A stretch of 64,000 nucleotides of DNA from Rhizobium sp. WYJ-E13 (GCF_018987265.1 NZ_CP076853.1:2790001-2854000); one strand, 5' to 3'. Counted from the stretch's first letter, positions 10,110 to 19,623 are shown. Notes: generated by a model from the sequence alone, not told the origin. Translations and numbers: made by a program.

Positions 10110-11006
10110 ATGAAACTGTCGAAGCAGTTCCCGCTGAACGCGCTGCGCGTCTTCGAAGCCGTGGCCCGGCTCGGTAGTTTCACCAAGGCAGGCGACGAAC
10201 TCGGCATGACGCAAACCGCCGTCAGCTATCAGATCAAGCTCCTGGAGGAGAATATCGGCGAGCCGCTCTTCCTGCGCCGTCCGCGTCAGATCGAGCTGAC
10301 GGAAGCGGGCGAACATCTGGCACCCAAGGTCTCCGAAGCATTCAACATCCTGATCGAAGCCATGGCTTCGATGCGCAAGGCAACCGAGGAAACGCTGACG
10401 ATTCATTCGACTGCGACCTTCGCCCAGCAATGGCTTTCGCGCTACATCGGCGCGTTCCAGCTGCAGTTTCCCGATATCGCCGTCAGGCTCGTCACCTCGG
10501 GCAACATCGTCGACTTTCAGAAAGAGGCGGCCGATGTCGCGATCCGCTGGGGTCGCGGCGATTGGCCGGGCCTCATCAGCCATTGCATCATGAAGCTTGA
10601 TTTCGCCCCCATGCTGAGCCCGAAGCTCGCGGCCGAAATCGGTGGCGTTCACGAGCCCACAGATCTTCTGAAACTGCCCCTGATCAGCGCCGGCGATCCG
10701 TGGTGGGCGCAATGGTTTGCTGCCGCCGGCGTCAAGGATGCCGATCTCTCGCGCTATCCGAAAAGCGAATTCGGCACGCAGATCCTCGATGCCAGCATCG
10801 CCATGGCTGGAGGCGGTGTTGCCATGCTCAACCCAGGTCATTTCCAGGAAGACGTTGCCACCGGAAGGCTCTATCAGCCCTTCGAACTGACCGGCAACGA
10901 CGGGCGCGACTATTGGCTGGCCTATCCCGAAAATAGGCGCAACGTTCCGAAAATCAGAAACTTCCGGAAATGGCTGCTGGAAAAATTCAATGTCGAGCAG
11001 GATTGA
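10110..11006 (+). CDS. LysR-family regulator, GcvA-like
   Basis: A 298-aa LysR-type regulator. The winged helix-turn-helix is at residues about 8-65 (LNALRVFEAVARLGSFTKAG, then MTQTAVSYQIKLLEENIGEP) and the periplasmic-binding-like effector domain at about 90-295. The LNALRVFEA start and the sequence around RWGRGDWPGL are characteristic of the GcvA/AmpR subgroup. The ATG at 10110 is chosen because the family N-terminus begins there. It is close to xdhC but faces away from the xdh promoter, so any link to purine use is only suggested by position. Confidence 0.85.
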   Translation: MKLSKQFPLNALRVFEAVARLGSFTKAGDELGMTQTAVSYQIKLLEENIGEPLFLRRPRQIELTEAGEHLAPKVSEAFNILIEAMASMRKATEETLTIHSTATFAQQWLSRYIGAFQLQFPDIAVRLVTSGNIVDFQKEAADVAIRWGRGDWPGLISHCIMKLDFAPMLSPKLAAEIGGVHEPTDLLKLPLISAGDPWWAQWFAAAGVKDADLSRYPKSEFGTQILDASIAMAGGGVAMLNPGHFQEDVATGRLYQPFELTGNDGRDYWLAYPENRRNVPKIRNFRKWLLEKFNVEQD

Positions 11007-11010
11007 ACTC

Positions 11011-11026
11011 GTCGCGCGAACGCGAC
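11011..11026. terminator. Short GC-rich hairpin after LysR gene
   Basis: GTCGCG and CGCGAC form a perfect 6-bp stem closed by a CGAA tetraloop, 5 bp after the LysR stop and before the convergent gene at 11043. No long T-run follows, so terminator function is tentative. Confidence 0.4.
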
Positions 11027-11042
11027 AGATCTTAAATCTCGC

Positions 11043-11381
11043 TCAATAGCCCATCTCGGGCGCATAGAAACATCGCGGCGTATCCTCGTTCGGGAACAGG
11101 CAGAGATGGTAATCGCTGTCGCCCGAATGCATCGCCTTGGTCATCGGCAGCAGAAAGACATGGTAGCGCGTCACAAGTCGGTGATCGCCAGGCTTCAGCG
11201 TCAAACGATAACCATCCGGCGTGATGGCAACGGCCTTGGACGGGATCATCTGGCAATCGCCGGTTTCGGCATTTCCATTGCAACAATAGGGGTCGTAACT
11301 CCACCCAGTACCGGCGTCGTGGGCTGTCGCGAACGACGCATATGCAATCATCACGCATGTCAGAATGCTGCGCATGGGCAT
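11043..11381 (-). CDS. Secreted Cys-containing hypothetical protein
   Basis: A 112-aa protein with a short signal peptide (MPMRSILTCVMIAYASFATA, residues 1-20), then a small exported domain. Characteristic segments are YDPYCCNGNAETGDCQMIP and, near the end, CLFPNEDTPRCFYAPEMGY, giving five cysteines that could pair in the periplasm. I recognise the pattern as recurring in rhizobia and other alphaproteobacteria, but no function is known to me. It is a single gene, convergent with the LysR gene. Confidence 0.7.
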   Translation of the reverse strand: MPMRSILTCVMIAYASFATAHDAGTGWSYDPYCCNGNAETGDCQMIPSKAVAITPDGYRLTLKPGDHRLVTRYHVFLLPMTKAMHSGDSDYHLCLFPNEDTPRCFYAPEMGY

Positions 11382-11554
11382 CTTCTCCGTCGATGAATGC
11401 GCCGCCGGTCTTTAGCGGTTTTCCACCTCATCCCGGCGGCTGCGTTTAAAAACTGTAACCCAAATTTCACATTTCAAGGAATCGGCTGTTCCACATTGGA
11501 GCATCAGCAGTGGATAAAATGCCGCAGAAATCGGCGATTTTTTAAGGCATACGA

Positions 11555-13156
11555 ATGACACGCCCGCTCCACAGCGCAGCGCACAACCAGATTGCCACCT
11601 CAAATTGCGCGGATATAAATAATCTGATGGAAGAGCAGCGATATGCTTTCGGCCGTTTCACGCTCGACCCCGGCAGCGGCATGCTGCGACGGGACGGCCA
11701 GCCAGTTGCGCTCGGCCAGCGTGCGATTTCACTGCTCAAGGCACTGCTCGACGGCGACGGACGCCCGGTCGGAAAGGACGCGTTGATCGAAGCGGGCTGG
11801 CCGGGACTGATGGTCGAGGAAGGCAATCTTTCGGTACAGATCGCGCATCTGCGCAAGGCGCTCGGACAGCGGCCGGACGGGCAGGAATGGATCGTCACGC
11901 TGCCGCGCCTCGGCTATCGCCTTTTCAAGAGCCAGGCGCCGCTCGCCGATATCGGGGACGACGTGTTCCCTTCGCTCGCGGTGCTGCCCTTCGAAAATCT
12001 CAGTGGTGATCCTGAACAACAATATTTTGCCGATGGCATTGTCGATGACATCATAACGGCGCTCAGCCGCTTCAAATCCTTTGCCGTCATTGCCCGCAAT
12101 ACCAGCTTCGTCTACCGCGGCGCCGGCGACATCCGAAAGATCGCCGGCGAACTCGGCGTCAAATATGTGCTCGAAGGCAGCCTGCGCAAATCCGGCAACA
12201 AGCTGCGCATCTATGCCCGGTTGGTGGATGCCGCAGCCAATGTCCAGCTTTGGGCGCAAAGCTTCGACGGCGACCTCGAAGACGTCTTCGAGTTCCAGGA
12301 CCGCATTACCGAATCCGTCGCCGTCGGGATCGAGCCGCATGTCCAGCGAGCCGAGTTGGAACGTGCGCGCCGGGAACGGCCCGGCAGCATCTCCGTCTAC
12401 GACATCTGTCTGCAGGTCCTGCCGAAGATCTTGGCCGAAACCTCCGCTCAGAACGCGGAAGCCCATGCGCTGCTAACCGAAGCACTTGAGCGCGAGCCGG
12501 ACAACGCCCGCATCCTGGGGCTAGCCTCTTATACGCTCGAACACCGCAGGACGAGGGGTTGGCCGCCCTTTGGCCCGGATGACGCAGAAAAATGTGTCGC
12601 GCTCGCGCGCCGGGGCATCGAACTGGCGAGAGGCGACGCCACGATCATGGCCACCTGCGGCATGTCGCTCATTCAGGTCGGGCGTGAATATGATTGGGGC
12701 CTGGCGATCATGCAGGCCGCAGTCGACCTCAATCCGAACAGCCTTAACGTGGTCTTGAGGGCCGGAATTGCTCACCTTCATTGCGGCAATCTAGATCAGG
12801 CGCAGGAATATCTCATGCGCGCCCACCGCCTGAGCCCGCTTGATCCCTACGCCCACATCACCTTCAGTGGCCTCGCCGACATCGAGATGATCCGCGGCAA
12901 TTACGAGCAATCGCTTCTCTGGGCGTCACGCTCTTTGGCGCTGAACCCGAATTTCGATCCGACGGTCTGGATTCTGATCACCGACAACATGCTTCTCGGA
13001 CGGAAAGAAGAGGCAAAACGCTTCCTGCAGCATCTCCTGCGCATCGCGCCCGACAGCACGCTGGCAAGCATCGCGAGCGGACAGGCAACCAAAGTTCCCG
13101 AGCGCCTGGCCCTTGTCATCAACGGCCTGCGCGAGGCAGGCCTGCCGGAAGCTTAG
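11555..13156 (+). CDS. Winged-helix / TolB-like / TPR regulator
   Basis: Up to 533 aa. Residues about 25-125 form an OmpR/CadC-type winged helix (YAFGRFTLDPGSGMLRRDG, GLMVEEGNLSVQIAHLRKAL). Residues about 145-270 match the TolB-N-like domain seen in adenylate-cyclase-like regulators (LAVLPFENLSGDPEQQYFAD, then DIITALSRF and YVLEGSLRKSG). The remainder is TPR helices. No membrane segment or cyclase catalytic domain is visible, so it is probably a cytosolic DNA-binding regulator. The ATG at 11555 has AAGG upstream; the ATG at 11627 (MEEQRYAFGRF) is an alternative with a weaker site. Confidence 0.8.
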   Translation: MTRPLHSAAHNQIATSNCADINNLMEEQRYAFGRFTLDPGSGMLRRDGQPVALGQRAISLLKALLDGDGRPVGKDALIEAGWPGLMVEEGNLSVQIAHLRKALGQRPDGQEWIVTLPRLGYRLFKSQAPLADIGDDVFPSLAVLPFENLSGDPEQQYFADGIVDDIITALSRFKSFAVIARNTSFVYRGAGDIRKIAGELGVKYVLEGSLRKSGNKLRIYARLVDAAANVQLWAQSFDGDLEDVFEFQDRITESVAVGIEPHVQRAELERARRERPGSISVYDICLQVLPKILAETSAQNAEAHALLTEALEREPDNARILGLASYTLEHRRTRGWPPFGPDDAEKCVALARRGIELARGDATIMATCGMSLIQVGREYDWGLAIMQAAVDLNPNSLNVVLRAGIAHLHCGNLDQAQEYLMRAHRLSPLDPYAHITFSGLADIEMIRGNYEQSLLWASRSLALNPNFDPTVWILITDNMLLGRKEEAKRFLQHLLRIAPDSTLASIASGQATKVPERLALVINGLREAGLPEA

Positions 13157-13510
13157 GAATGTTTCGGCATTCTTTGGATCTTTTAGGCTGCTGCTAAAGG
13201 ACCCGACGCAAGCAAGCGGGCCAATCTCCTTCCATCGCGCGCAAACAGCGCGCAGTGTGGGAGGTCCCCGATGTTATCGCCCTTGATGATCCTGTCGCTC
13301 GACCAAGGCAAGCTCACCCCTGCCCCACGGTCTGTCGGTCTATTCGATACCCGCCTGCTGGAGGACATTGCCGACTGTATCGTTGAGCCAGAAGTGCCAA
13401 GCTCAGCCGGTCCGCAGACCGCCGGACTAATGGCCTTCATCCGCAAAAGCTTGCGGTTCTGGCCGCGGACCCTTCCCGCTCAGCACAGCTGAACCGGCTG
13501 AAGCCGTAAA
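13157..13510. other. Intergenic 354 bp
   Basis: The stretch separates the TPR regulator from the convergent zinc-ribbon gene. The only content I can support is the possible small ORF at 13271-13492; the rest shows no RNA gene or strong terminator. Confidence 0.4.
13271..13492 (+). CDS. Possible small hypothetical protein
   Basis: A 73-aa frame (begins MLSPLMILSLDQGKL, ends RTLPAQHS) whose ATG follows GGGAGG at good spacing. It has no recognisable domain and no signal peptide. A minus-strand frame of similar length lies across it. The ribosome site is the only positive evidence, so the call is tentative. Confidence 0.35.
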   Translation: MLSPLMILSLDQGKLTPAPRSVGLFDTRLLEDIADCIVEPEVPSSAGPQTAGLMAFIRKSLRFWPRTLPAQHS

Positions 13511-13705
13511 CTAGTGCTTCTTCTGCTGCTGTTCGGCAGCCGCAACGCGGTTCAGCATCGCCACCATCTTTTTCTTGATCGAGCCGTAGGTGCCGAGTTC
13601 GAAATCGCAGCTGAAGCAGGTGATGATGTCGCTGTCGATCGGCTGCGGGCGCGGAAACTTCATGCGCGTGTTGCGGCACTTCGGGCAAGGGACTTCGATC
13701 TGCAT
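13511..13705 (-). CDS. Small zinc-ribbon protein
   Basis: A 64-aa protein with two CxxC pairs, VPCPKCRNTRMKF (residues 5-17) and ITCFSCDFELG (residues 27-37), the pattern of a zinc ribbon, followed by a Lys/Gln-rich tail ending EQQQKKH. Such proteins often bind nucleic acid or act as small adaptors; no specific role can be given. It is divergent from puuD with a 166-bp gap. Confidence 0.75.
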   Translation of the reverse strand: MQIEVPCPKCRNTRMKFPRPQPIDSDIITCFSCDFELGTYGSIKKKMVAMLNRVAAAEQQQKKH

Positions 13706-13871
13706 GTTTCAGCGGCTCCTAATAGCGTCTCTGGCGATGCCTTAGCATATATGCCAAACCCAGCAAGCTCTTCCTGCAATGTCCACTGCGGGAAGAAACC
13801 CCACGATCCCCCTTTCTTCTCGTCAGAATTTCTCGCAATCTCACGAGTCGGAGGAAGAACAGGGGAACTGA

Positions 13872-15110
13872 ATGTATGAATATGCCATAGCTTGGGAATG
13901 GCTGGCCTTTGCGGCGCGCTGGTTCCATGTCGTCACGGCGATTGCCTGGATTGGATCGTCCTTCTATTTCATTGCGCTCGACCTTGGTCTGGTGAAGCGC
14001 CCGCATCTGCCCGCCGGCGTCCATGGCGAGGAATGGCAGGTGCATGGTGGCGGCTTCTACCACATACAGAAATACCTGGTGGCTCCGGCCGAGATGCCGG
14101 AACACCTGACCTGGTTCAAATATGAGAGCTATTTCACCTGGCTCTCCGGCTTCCTGATGCTCTGCATCGTCTATTATGGTGGGGCCGATCTCTTCCTCAT
14201 CGACCGCCATGTGCTCGATATTTCCAAGCCCGTCGCGATCCTGATCTCACTCGCGTCGCTCGGCTTCGGCTGGATCGTATACGACCTGCTCTGCAAGTCG
14301 CCGCTCGGCAAGAACACCTGGGGTCTGATGGCGGTGCTCTATGTCGTGCTGGTCTTCATGGCCTGGGGCTATACGCAGGTCTTCACCGGCCGCGCAGCCT
14401 TCCTGCATCTCGGCGCCTTCACCGCCACGATCATGTCGGCCAACGTCTTCATGATCATCATTCCCAACCAGAAGATCGTCGTCGCCGACCTGATCGCCGG
14501 CCGCACGCCGGATGCCAAATACGGCTACATGGCCAAGCAGCGTTCGCTGCATAACAACTACCTGACGCTGCCCGTCATCTTCTTCATGCTGTCGAACCAC
14601 TATCCCCTGGCCTTCGGCACCGCCTTCAACTGGGTGATCGCAGCCCTCGTCTTTCTAATGGGTGTCACGATTCGCCACTGGTTCAACACCACGCACGCCC
14701 GCAAGGGCCGGCCCACCTGGACCTGGATCGTCACAGTCGTGCTCTTCATCCTCATCATGTGGCTGTCGACCGTGCCCAAGCTGCTGACCGGCGAGGATCA
14801 GACCGTATCCGTCGCTCCAGCCTTCCAGCAATTTGCCGGCGATCCGCATTTTCCTGCGGTAAAGCAGTTGATCGGCACGCGCTGTTCCATGTGTCATGCG
14901 GCAGAACCGGTCTATGAAGGTATCGCCCGGCCGCCGAAGGGCGTAGTTTTGGAAAATGACGCAGAAATCGCCGCCCATGCGCGCGAAATCTATATACAGG
15001 CCGGCCGAAGCCATGCAATGCCGCCGGGCAACGTGACCGATATCACGCCCGACGAGCGCAGGCTGCTCGTCGCCTGGTTCGAAAGCGCAGTCGAAGGCAA
15101 ACAAGAATGA
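13872..15110 (+). CDS. puuD: Urate hydroxylase PuuD with cytochrome c domain
   Basis: A 412-aa inner-membrane urate oxidase. The N-terminal part (about residues 1-310) has about eight hydrophobic segments and starts with WLAFAARWFHVVTAIAWIGS, the PuuD membrane domain. The C-terminal part carries a c-type heme site C338-S-M-C341-H342 in GTRCSMCHAAEP and the downstream Met in HAMPPGNVTD as possible axial ligand. The domain fusion suggests that electrons from urate oxidation go to the respiratory chain instead of O2 to peroxide. GGGGAAC precedes the start. It overlaps guaD by 4 bp (ATGA). Confidence 0.92.
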   Translation: MYEYAIAWEWLAFAARWFHVVTAIAWIGSSFYFIALDLGLVKRPHLPAGVHGEEWQVHGGGFYHIQKYLVAPAEMPEHLTWFKYESYFTWLSGFLMLCIVYYGGADLFLIDRHVLDISKPVAILISLASLGFGWIVYDLLCKSPLGKNTWGLMAVLYVVLVFMAWGYTQVFTGRAAFLHLGAFTATIMSANVFMIIIPNQKIVVADLIAGRTPDAKYGYMAKQRSLHNNYLTLPVIFFMLSNHYPLAFGTAFNWVIAALVFLMGVTIRHWFNTTHARKGRPTWTWIVTVVLFILIMWLSTVPKLLTGEDQTVSVAPAFQQFAGDPHFPAVKQLIGTRCSMCHAAEPVYEGIARPPKGVVLENDAEIAAHAREIYIQAGRSHAMPPGNVTDITPDERRLLVAWFESAVEGKQE

Positions 15111-16429
15111 CCACAACACTTCTGCGCGGGCGCCTGCTCTCCTTCCGCCGCGCTCCGCTCAGCCTCGCCGATGGTGAGAGCTATTTTTACGAGACAGATG
15201 GTGGTCTGCTGATCGAAAATGGCATCATCGCCGCAATCGGCGCCTATGCTGACGTCAAGGCCAAGGCGCCTGTTGAGGTCGTCGAAATCGATCACCGTCC
15301 GCATCTGATCATGCCTGGTCTCATCGACATGCACCTGCATTTCCCGCAGATGCAGGTGATCGCCTCCTATGCCGCAAATCTGCTGGAATGGCTGAACACC
15401 TACACATTCCCGGAGGAATGCCGCTTCGTCGAAAGCGCCCATGCCGAGAGGATCGCCACGCATTTCTACGACGAGTTGATCCGCCACGGCACCACGACGG
15501 CCGTCGCCTATTGCTCTGTTCACAAGACTTCGGCCGACGCCTATTTCGCGGAAGCCATGCGCCGCAACATGCGCATGGTCGGCGGCAAGGTGATGATGGA
15601 CCGCAACGCGCCGCAGGGCCTGCTCGATACACCTGAGATGGGCTACGACGAAACCCGGCAGGTGATTGCCGACTGGCACGGCAAGGGCCGCAACCACGTC
15701 GCCATCACGCCACGCTTTGCCATTACCTCGACACCGGCGCAGATGGAGGCGACGGCAGCGCTCGCCCGTGAATTTCCCGATCTTCACATCCAGACGCACC
15801 TCTCGGAAAACCACGACGAAATCAAATTCACCTGCGCGCTCTATCCTGATGCGACCGACTACACCGATATCTACGCCCGCTATGGCCTGCTTGGACCGAA
15901 GAGCCTCTTCGGCCACGCCATCCATCTTTCGGATCGTGAAGCAGATGCCATGAGCGAAAGCAGTGCAGTCGCCGTCCATTGCCCGACCTCGAACCTCTTC
16001 CTCGGCTCCGGCCTCTTCCCTCTGAAGGAGCTTGCCCGCCGGCACAAGCCGGTCCGTATCGGCGTTGCCACCGATATCGGCGGCGGTTCGAGCTATTCCA
16101 TGCTGAAGACCATGGACGAGGCCTACAAGATCCAGCAGCTCCTGGGCGAACGCCTCAATCCGCTCGACAGCTATTATTACATGACGCTCGGCAATGCCGA
16201 GGCGCTGTCGCTGGCCGACAGGATCGGCACGCTGGAACCGGGTACGGACGCCGATATCGTCGTTCTCAACGCCGCCGCAACGCCAGCCATGGCCTTGAAA
16301 ATGGAAGTGGTAAAGACATTGCCGGAGGAGCTTTTCCTGCTGCAGACCATGGGCGACGACCGCTCGGTGACCGAGACCTACGTGGCCGGCGTGGCGGTGA
16401 AGGGCCAGCTTTCCAAAACTGCCGGCTAA
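15107..16429 (+). CDS. guaD: Guanine deaminase
   Basis: A 440-aa amidohydrolase that deaminates guanine to xanthine, the substrate of the nearby XdhABC. Metal ligands of the amidohydrolase barrel are visible: H76 and H78 in DMHLHFPQ, the His in IQTHLSENHDEI, the later His in FGHAIHLSD and the Asp in VATDIGGGSSYSM. Length and sequence fit bacterial GuaD. Its start overlaps the puuD stop, so the two are translationally coupled. Confidence 0.94.
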   Translation: MTTTLLRGRLLSFRRAPLSLADGESYFYETDGGLLIENGIIAAIGAYADVKAKAPVEVVEIDHRPHLIMPGLIDMHLHFPQMQVIASYAANLLEWLNTYTFPEECRFVESAHAERIATHFYDELIRHGTTTAVAYCSVHKTSADAYFAEAMRRNMRMVGGKVMMDRNAPQGLLDTPEMGYDETRQVIADWHGKGRNHVAITPRFAITSTPAQMEATAALAREFPDLHIQTHLSENHDEIKFTCALYPDATDYTDIYARYGLLGPKSLFGHAIHLSDREADAMSESSAVAVHCPTSNLFLGSGLFPLKELARRHKPVRIGVATDIGGGSSYSMLKTMDEAYKIQQLLGERLNPLDSYYYMTLGNAEALSLADRIGTLEPGTDADIVVLNAAATPAMALKMEVVKTLPEELFLLQTMGDDRSVTETYVAGVAVKGQLSKTAG

Positions 16430-16514
16430 GGCAAAAACTGCCCTGGAATCAAATAGCAAAGCGCCGAAAAAGCGTGGTACATGAGCGAACTGTTCAGATC
16501 TGAAGGTTCGCTTC

Positions 16515-17648
16515 ATGGCCAGACCGCTTACCATTGTCGATCTCAAGAAAATGGCTCAGCGTCGTGTGCCGAAGATGTTCTTCGATTATGCGGATTCCGG
16601 TGCCTGGACGGAATCGACCTATGCCGCGAACGAAGCCGATTTTCGCGACATCAAGCTGCGCCAGCGCGTGCTGGTCGACATGACCGACCGCACGCTCGAG
16701 ACGACGATGATTGGCCAGACGGTGTCGATGCCGGTGGCGCTTGCCCCCACCGGTATGACCGGCATGCAGCACGCCGATGGAGAAATGCTCGCAGCCCGCG
16801 CGGCGGAAGAATTCGGCGTGCCCTTCACGCTCTCGACCATGAGCATCTGCTCGATCGAGGATGTCGCTTCGGTCACGACCAAACCCTTCTGGTTCCAGCT
16901 CTACGTCATGCGGGACCGGGATTTCGTTCTCAATCTCATAAACCGCGCCAAAGCAGCTGGATGCTCCGCTCTGGTGCTGACTGCCGATCTGCAGATTCTC
17001 GGCCAACGCCATAAGGATTTGCGCAACGGCCTGTCCGCTCCGCCGAAATTCACGCCGAAACATATCTGGCAGATGGCGAGGCGCCCCTTCTGGTGCATGG
17101 ACATGATGAAGACGAAGCGTCGCAGCTTCGGCAATATTCTGGGCCACGCCAAGGGCGTTACCGACCTCTCGTCGATCTCGACATTCACGCACGAGCAGTT
17201 CGACCCGCAGCTTTCCTGGAAGGACGTGGCCTGGGTCAAGGAACAGTGGGGAGGCCCGTTGATCATCAAAGGTATCCTTGACGTCGAGGATGCAAAGCAG
17301 GCCATCGATACCGGGGCCGACGCAATTATCGTCTCCAACCACGGTGGCCGTCAGCTCGACGGCGCCCCCTCCTCGATCCGCATGCTGCCTGATATCGTCG
17401 ACGCCGTCGCCGACCGCATCGAGGTGCATCTGGATGGCGGTATCCGCTCCGGCCAGGATGTGCTGAAAGCCGTGGCACTCGGCGCCCGCGGCACCTATAT
17501 CGGCCGCCCCTTCCTCTACGGCCTCGGCGCCATGGGCAAGGAGGGCGTCACGCTGGCGCTCGAAATCATCCGCAAGGAGATGGACGTCACTATGGCGCTC
17601 TGCGGCAAACGCGATATCAAGGATGTGGACTCCTCGATTATTGCCTGA
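16515..17648 (+). CDS. lldD: FMN-dependent L-lactate dehydrogenase
   Basis: A 377-aa alpha-hydroxy-acid dehydrogenase that oxidises L-lactate to pyruvate and passes electrons to the quinone pool. The FMN barrel signature is clear: VALAPTGMTGMQHADGE near the N-terminus, the catalytic His276 and Arg in SNHGGRQLDGAPSS, and the FMN-phosphate segments LDGGIRSGQDVLKA and YIGRPFLYG. GAAGG sits eight bases before the ATG. It follows guaD by 85 bp and may or may not share its transcript. Another alpha-hydroxy acid, such as glycolate, cannot be excluded. Confidence 0.88.
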   Translation: MARPLTIVDLKKMAQRRVPKMFFDYADSGAWTESTYAANEADFRDIKLRQRVLVDMTDRTLETTMIGQTVSMPVALAPTGMTGMQHADGEMLAARAAEEFGVPFTLSTMSICSIEDVASVTTKPFWFQLYVMRDRDFVLNLINRAKAAGCSALVLTADLQILGQRHKDLRNGLSAPPKFTPKHIWQMARRPFWCMDMMKTKRRSFGNILGHAKGVTDLSSISTFTHEQFDPQLSWKDVAWVKEQWGGPLIIKGILDVEDAKQAIDTGADAIIVSNHGGRQLDGAPSSIRMLPDIVDAVADRIEVHLDGGIRSGQDVLKAVALGARGTYIGRPFLYGLGAMGKEGVTLALEIIRKEMDVTMALCGKRDIKDVDSSIIA

Positions 17649-17650
17649 TG

Positions 17651-18400
17651 TCAGTAAGATTGCGGCATCCGGCCAGTCGCGAGCGCGGATGCCCATTCCG
17701 GGCGGCCATTGGCTTCTGCCAAGACCGACATGGCCATGTTGTCGTATCGGAGATTGCGGAATTGCGCCGTCCATCCGCTGGCCGATTTTTCCAACACCGC
17801 ATAACTCGCCATTGCGTGGCCGGTTTCGACCTTGTGCGGATAGGGTTTGTCATCGTCATAGGCGGGACCGCCGACACTGCCGGGATTGACGATAAGACGG
17901 CCGCCGGAAAGTGCTGCCATACGGGGAATATGCGTGTGGCCACACAGGATCAACGGGCTTTCGATACCTTCCGCCAGCGCTTCGATCTCCGCCTGCGGCC
18001 TGAGCACCACGCTGCCGTCGGCAACGGCCATATCCAGCCAGTAGAGGTTATCGTCATGAGGCGTTGCATGGCAGAGATAGATCTCATCCCGGTAGACCAG
18101 GTCGACCGGTAGCGACCGCAGCCAATCGAAATGAGCTGCACCAAGCTGCGCATAGGCGGCGGCATCCGAGATATGCATCTCCTCCGGCGGTCCTTCGATC
18201 AGATAGCGGTCGTGATTGCCGCGCACGGTCGGAATGGAGAGCGATAGCAGACGATCCGCCACCTTGCCCGCCTCCAGCGGACCGCTGAAACAATCGCCGA
18301 GATTGACGATATCTGTAATCCCTTGGGCAGCGATGTCAGCCAACACGGCGTCCAGTGCCGGATAGTTGCCATGGATATCGGCAATAGCGGCAAAACGCAT
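17651..18400 (-). CDS. Calcineurin-like metallophosphoesterase
   Basis: A 249-aa phosphoesterase with all five motifs of the binuclear-metal fold: DIHGN (residues 8-12), GDCFSGP, GNHDRY, a central His in CHATPHDDN, and GHTHIPRM, then the NPGSVG segment typical of the YfcE/ApaH-like group. The substrate could be a phosphodiester, nucleotide or protein. The ATG at 18400 follows GGGAGCTGAC and lies one base from the uraH stop, so it is the last gene of the ureide unit; its role there is unknown. It is convergent with lldD, 2 bp apart. Confidence 0.82.
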   Translation of the reverse strand: MRFAAIADIHGNYPALDAVLADIAAQGITDIVNLGDCFSGPLEAGKVADRLLSLSIPTVRGNHDRYLIEGPPEEMHISDAAAYAQLGAAHFDWLRSLPVDLVYRDEIYLCHATPHDDNLYWLDMAVADGSVVLRPQAEIEALAEGIESPLILCGHTHIPRMAALSGGRLIVNPGSVGGPAYDDDKPYPHKVETGHAMASYAVLEKSASGWTAQFRNLRYDNMAMSVLAEANGRPEWASALATGRMPQSY

Positions 18401-18401
18401 G

Positions 18402-18758
18402 TCAGCTCCCGCGATAGGTGGAATAGCCATAGGGCGAGATCAGCAGCGGCACATGATAATGCGCCGAGACATCGGCAATGCCGAAGCGGATCGGCACGAG
18501 GTCGAGGAAAGCCGGATGCGGCAGAGGCGTCCCGTTTGCCCTGAGGTAATCTCCGGCGTGAAAAAGCAGTTCGTAGGTACCGGCGCGAAAGCTCTCGCCG
18601 ATCAGGATCGGCCCGCCATCGACACGGCCATCGGCATTGGTCTCTACGGTCTTGATATGGTGGCGAAGCTCACCCTCGATGTGAAAGAGATCGATCCGCA
18701 ACCCCTGTGCCGGCTTGCCGAGTGCAGTATCGAGAACATGGGTGGTCAGTCCGGTCAT
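18402..18758 (-). CDS. uraH: 5-hydroxyisourate hydrolase
   Basis: A 118-aa transthyretin-like enzyme that opens 5-hydroxyisourate, the product of PuuD, to OHCU. The N-terminal [14 protein letters not shown] carries the conserved active-site His, and the C-terminus is the diagnostic YRGS tetrapeptide, with [12 protein letters not shown] before it. It overlaps the end of allA by 4 bp (ATGA). Confidence 0.95.
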   Translation of the reverse strand: MTGLTTHVLDTALGKPAQGLRIDLFHIEGELRHHIKTVETNADGRVDGGPILIGESFRAGTYELLFHAGDYLRANGTPLPHPAFLDLVPIRFGIADVSAHYHVPLLISPYGYSTYRGS

Positions 18759-19255
18759 AGGCCTAGCTCTTTGATGATGAAGGGCTCGTCGAAGAAGAAT
18801 TCTTCCAGATTGTTGCCTGGACCGTCACGGTCGACAACGAGAAAATCGCTCGGCTCTCCAAGCGCCATCAGCGGATGATGCCAGACATTGCGCCGGTAAT
18901 TCACGCCCTGGTCGCCGCGGGCGAGGAAGACCCGCGGACGGCCGGGACGGCCATCTTCATCTTCCGAAACGACGACGAGGAAAGGGCGGCCCGAGATCGG
19001 CGAGAAGCTCTGACTGCCGAAAGGATGCCGCTCCATCATGCCGAGCTCATAGGGAAAACCGCGTGGCTGGCCGCGAAAGAGATTGATGATGACGCGAGCG
19101 CCCTCGCCCACGGCTTCGGGTGCAGCAAGCGCGTGGAAGCGCTCGGTATTGCCGCCGTTGATATAACGCATGGTTGCGGGATCGGCTTCGATGACCTCAC
19201 CGAAAGGTACAAAGGCGGATTTGGTAAGGGGGTGGATTTCCAGATATTGGGACAT
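18755..19255 (-). CDS. allA: Ureidoglycolate lyase
   Basis: A 166-aa cupin-like enzyme that splits ureidoglycolate to glyoxylate and urea. Recognisable segments are [40 protein letters not shown] and [12 protein letters not shown] with conserved His residues, all as in the AllA family. The start has only a weak AGG nearby. It begins 5 bp downstream of the HepT stop, so this pathway gene is transcribed behind a toxin-antitoxin pair. An allantoicase gene is not in the window. Confidence 0.92.
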   Translation of the reverse strand: MSQYLEIHPLTKSAFVPFGEVIEADPATMRYINGGNTERFHALAAPEAVGEGARVIINLFRGQPRGFPYELGMMERHPFGSQSFSPISGRPFLVVVSEDEDGRPGRPRVFLARGDQGVNYRRNVWHHPLMALGEPSDFLVVDRDGPGNNLEEFFFDEPFIIKELGL

Positions 19256-19260
19256 TGGAC

Positions 19261-19623
19261 CTATTCGCCTTGGGCACGCCAGTTGCGGACAAGATCAAGC
19301 CGGTCAAGCAGATCAGGCACATCGTCTTTGGCTGTGGCCCAGACCTTCTCCAAATCAATGTCGAAATAGCCATGCGCGATGCGGTTGCGCATGCCGCGCA
19401 TCGCGCCCCAAGGAAATTCGGGGTATTCGACGGCGAATTCGGGATGGATCTTCATCAATTGAGCAGCCGTCTCCGACGCCATCAAGAGACTCATCCCGAC
19501 AGCGCGCTGCAAGACGATATCCTCGAGAAACCGCTGCTTGCTGACATCAGCGATCATTGCGTGGGCCTCGGCCGCGGCTGATCGCATCCGCTCGAGAAGA
19601 TACGGGATACGACTCTCGCTCAT
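19261..19623 (-). CDS. hepT: HepT-family toxin (HEPN, DUF86)
   Basis: A 120-aa all-helical HEPN protein of the HepT type. The hallmark RX4HXY motif is present as R79-NRIA-H84-G-Y86 in [15 protein letters not shown]. Members act as RNase-like toxins in MntA/HepT modules. It overlaps the upstream nucleotidyltransferase gene by 4 bp (ATGA), the normal arrangement of such pairs. Activity is inferred from the family only. Confidence 0.88.
   Translation of the reverse strand: MSESRIPYLLERMRSAAAEAHAMIADVSKQRFLEDIVLQRAVGMSLLMASETAAQLMKIHPEFAVEYPEFPWGAMRGMRNRIAHGYFDIDLEKVWATAKDDVPDLLDRLDLVRNWRAQGE

Noticed and set aside
14990..16546. 518-aa open frame on the minus strand
   Set aside because: Antisense shadow of guaD.
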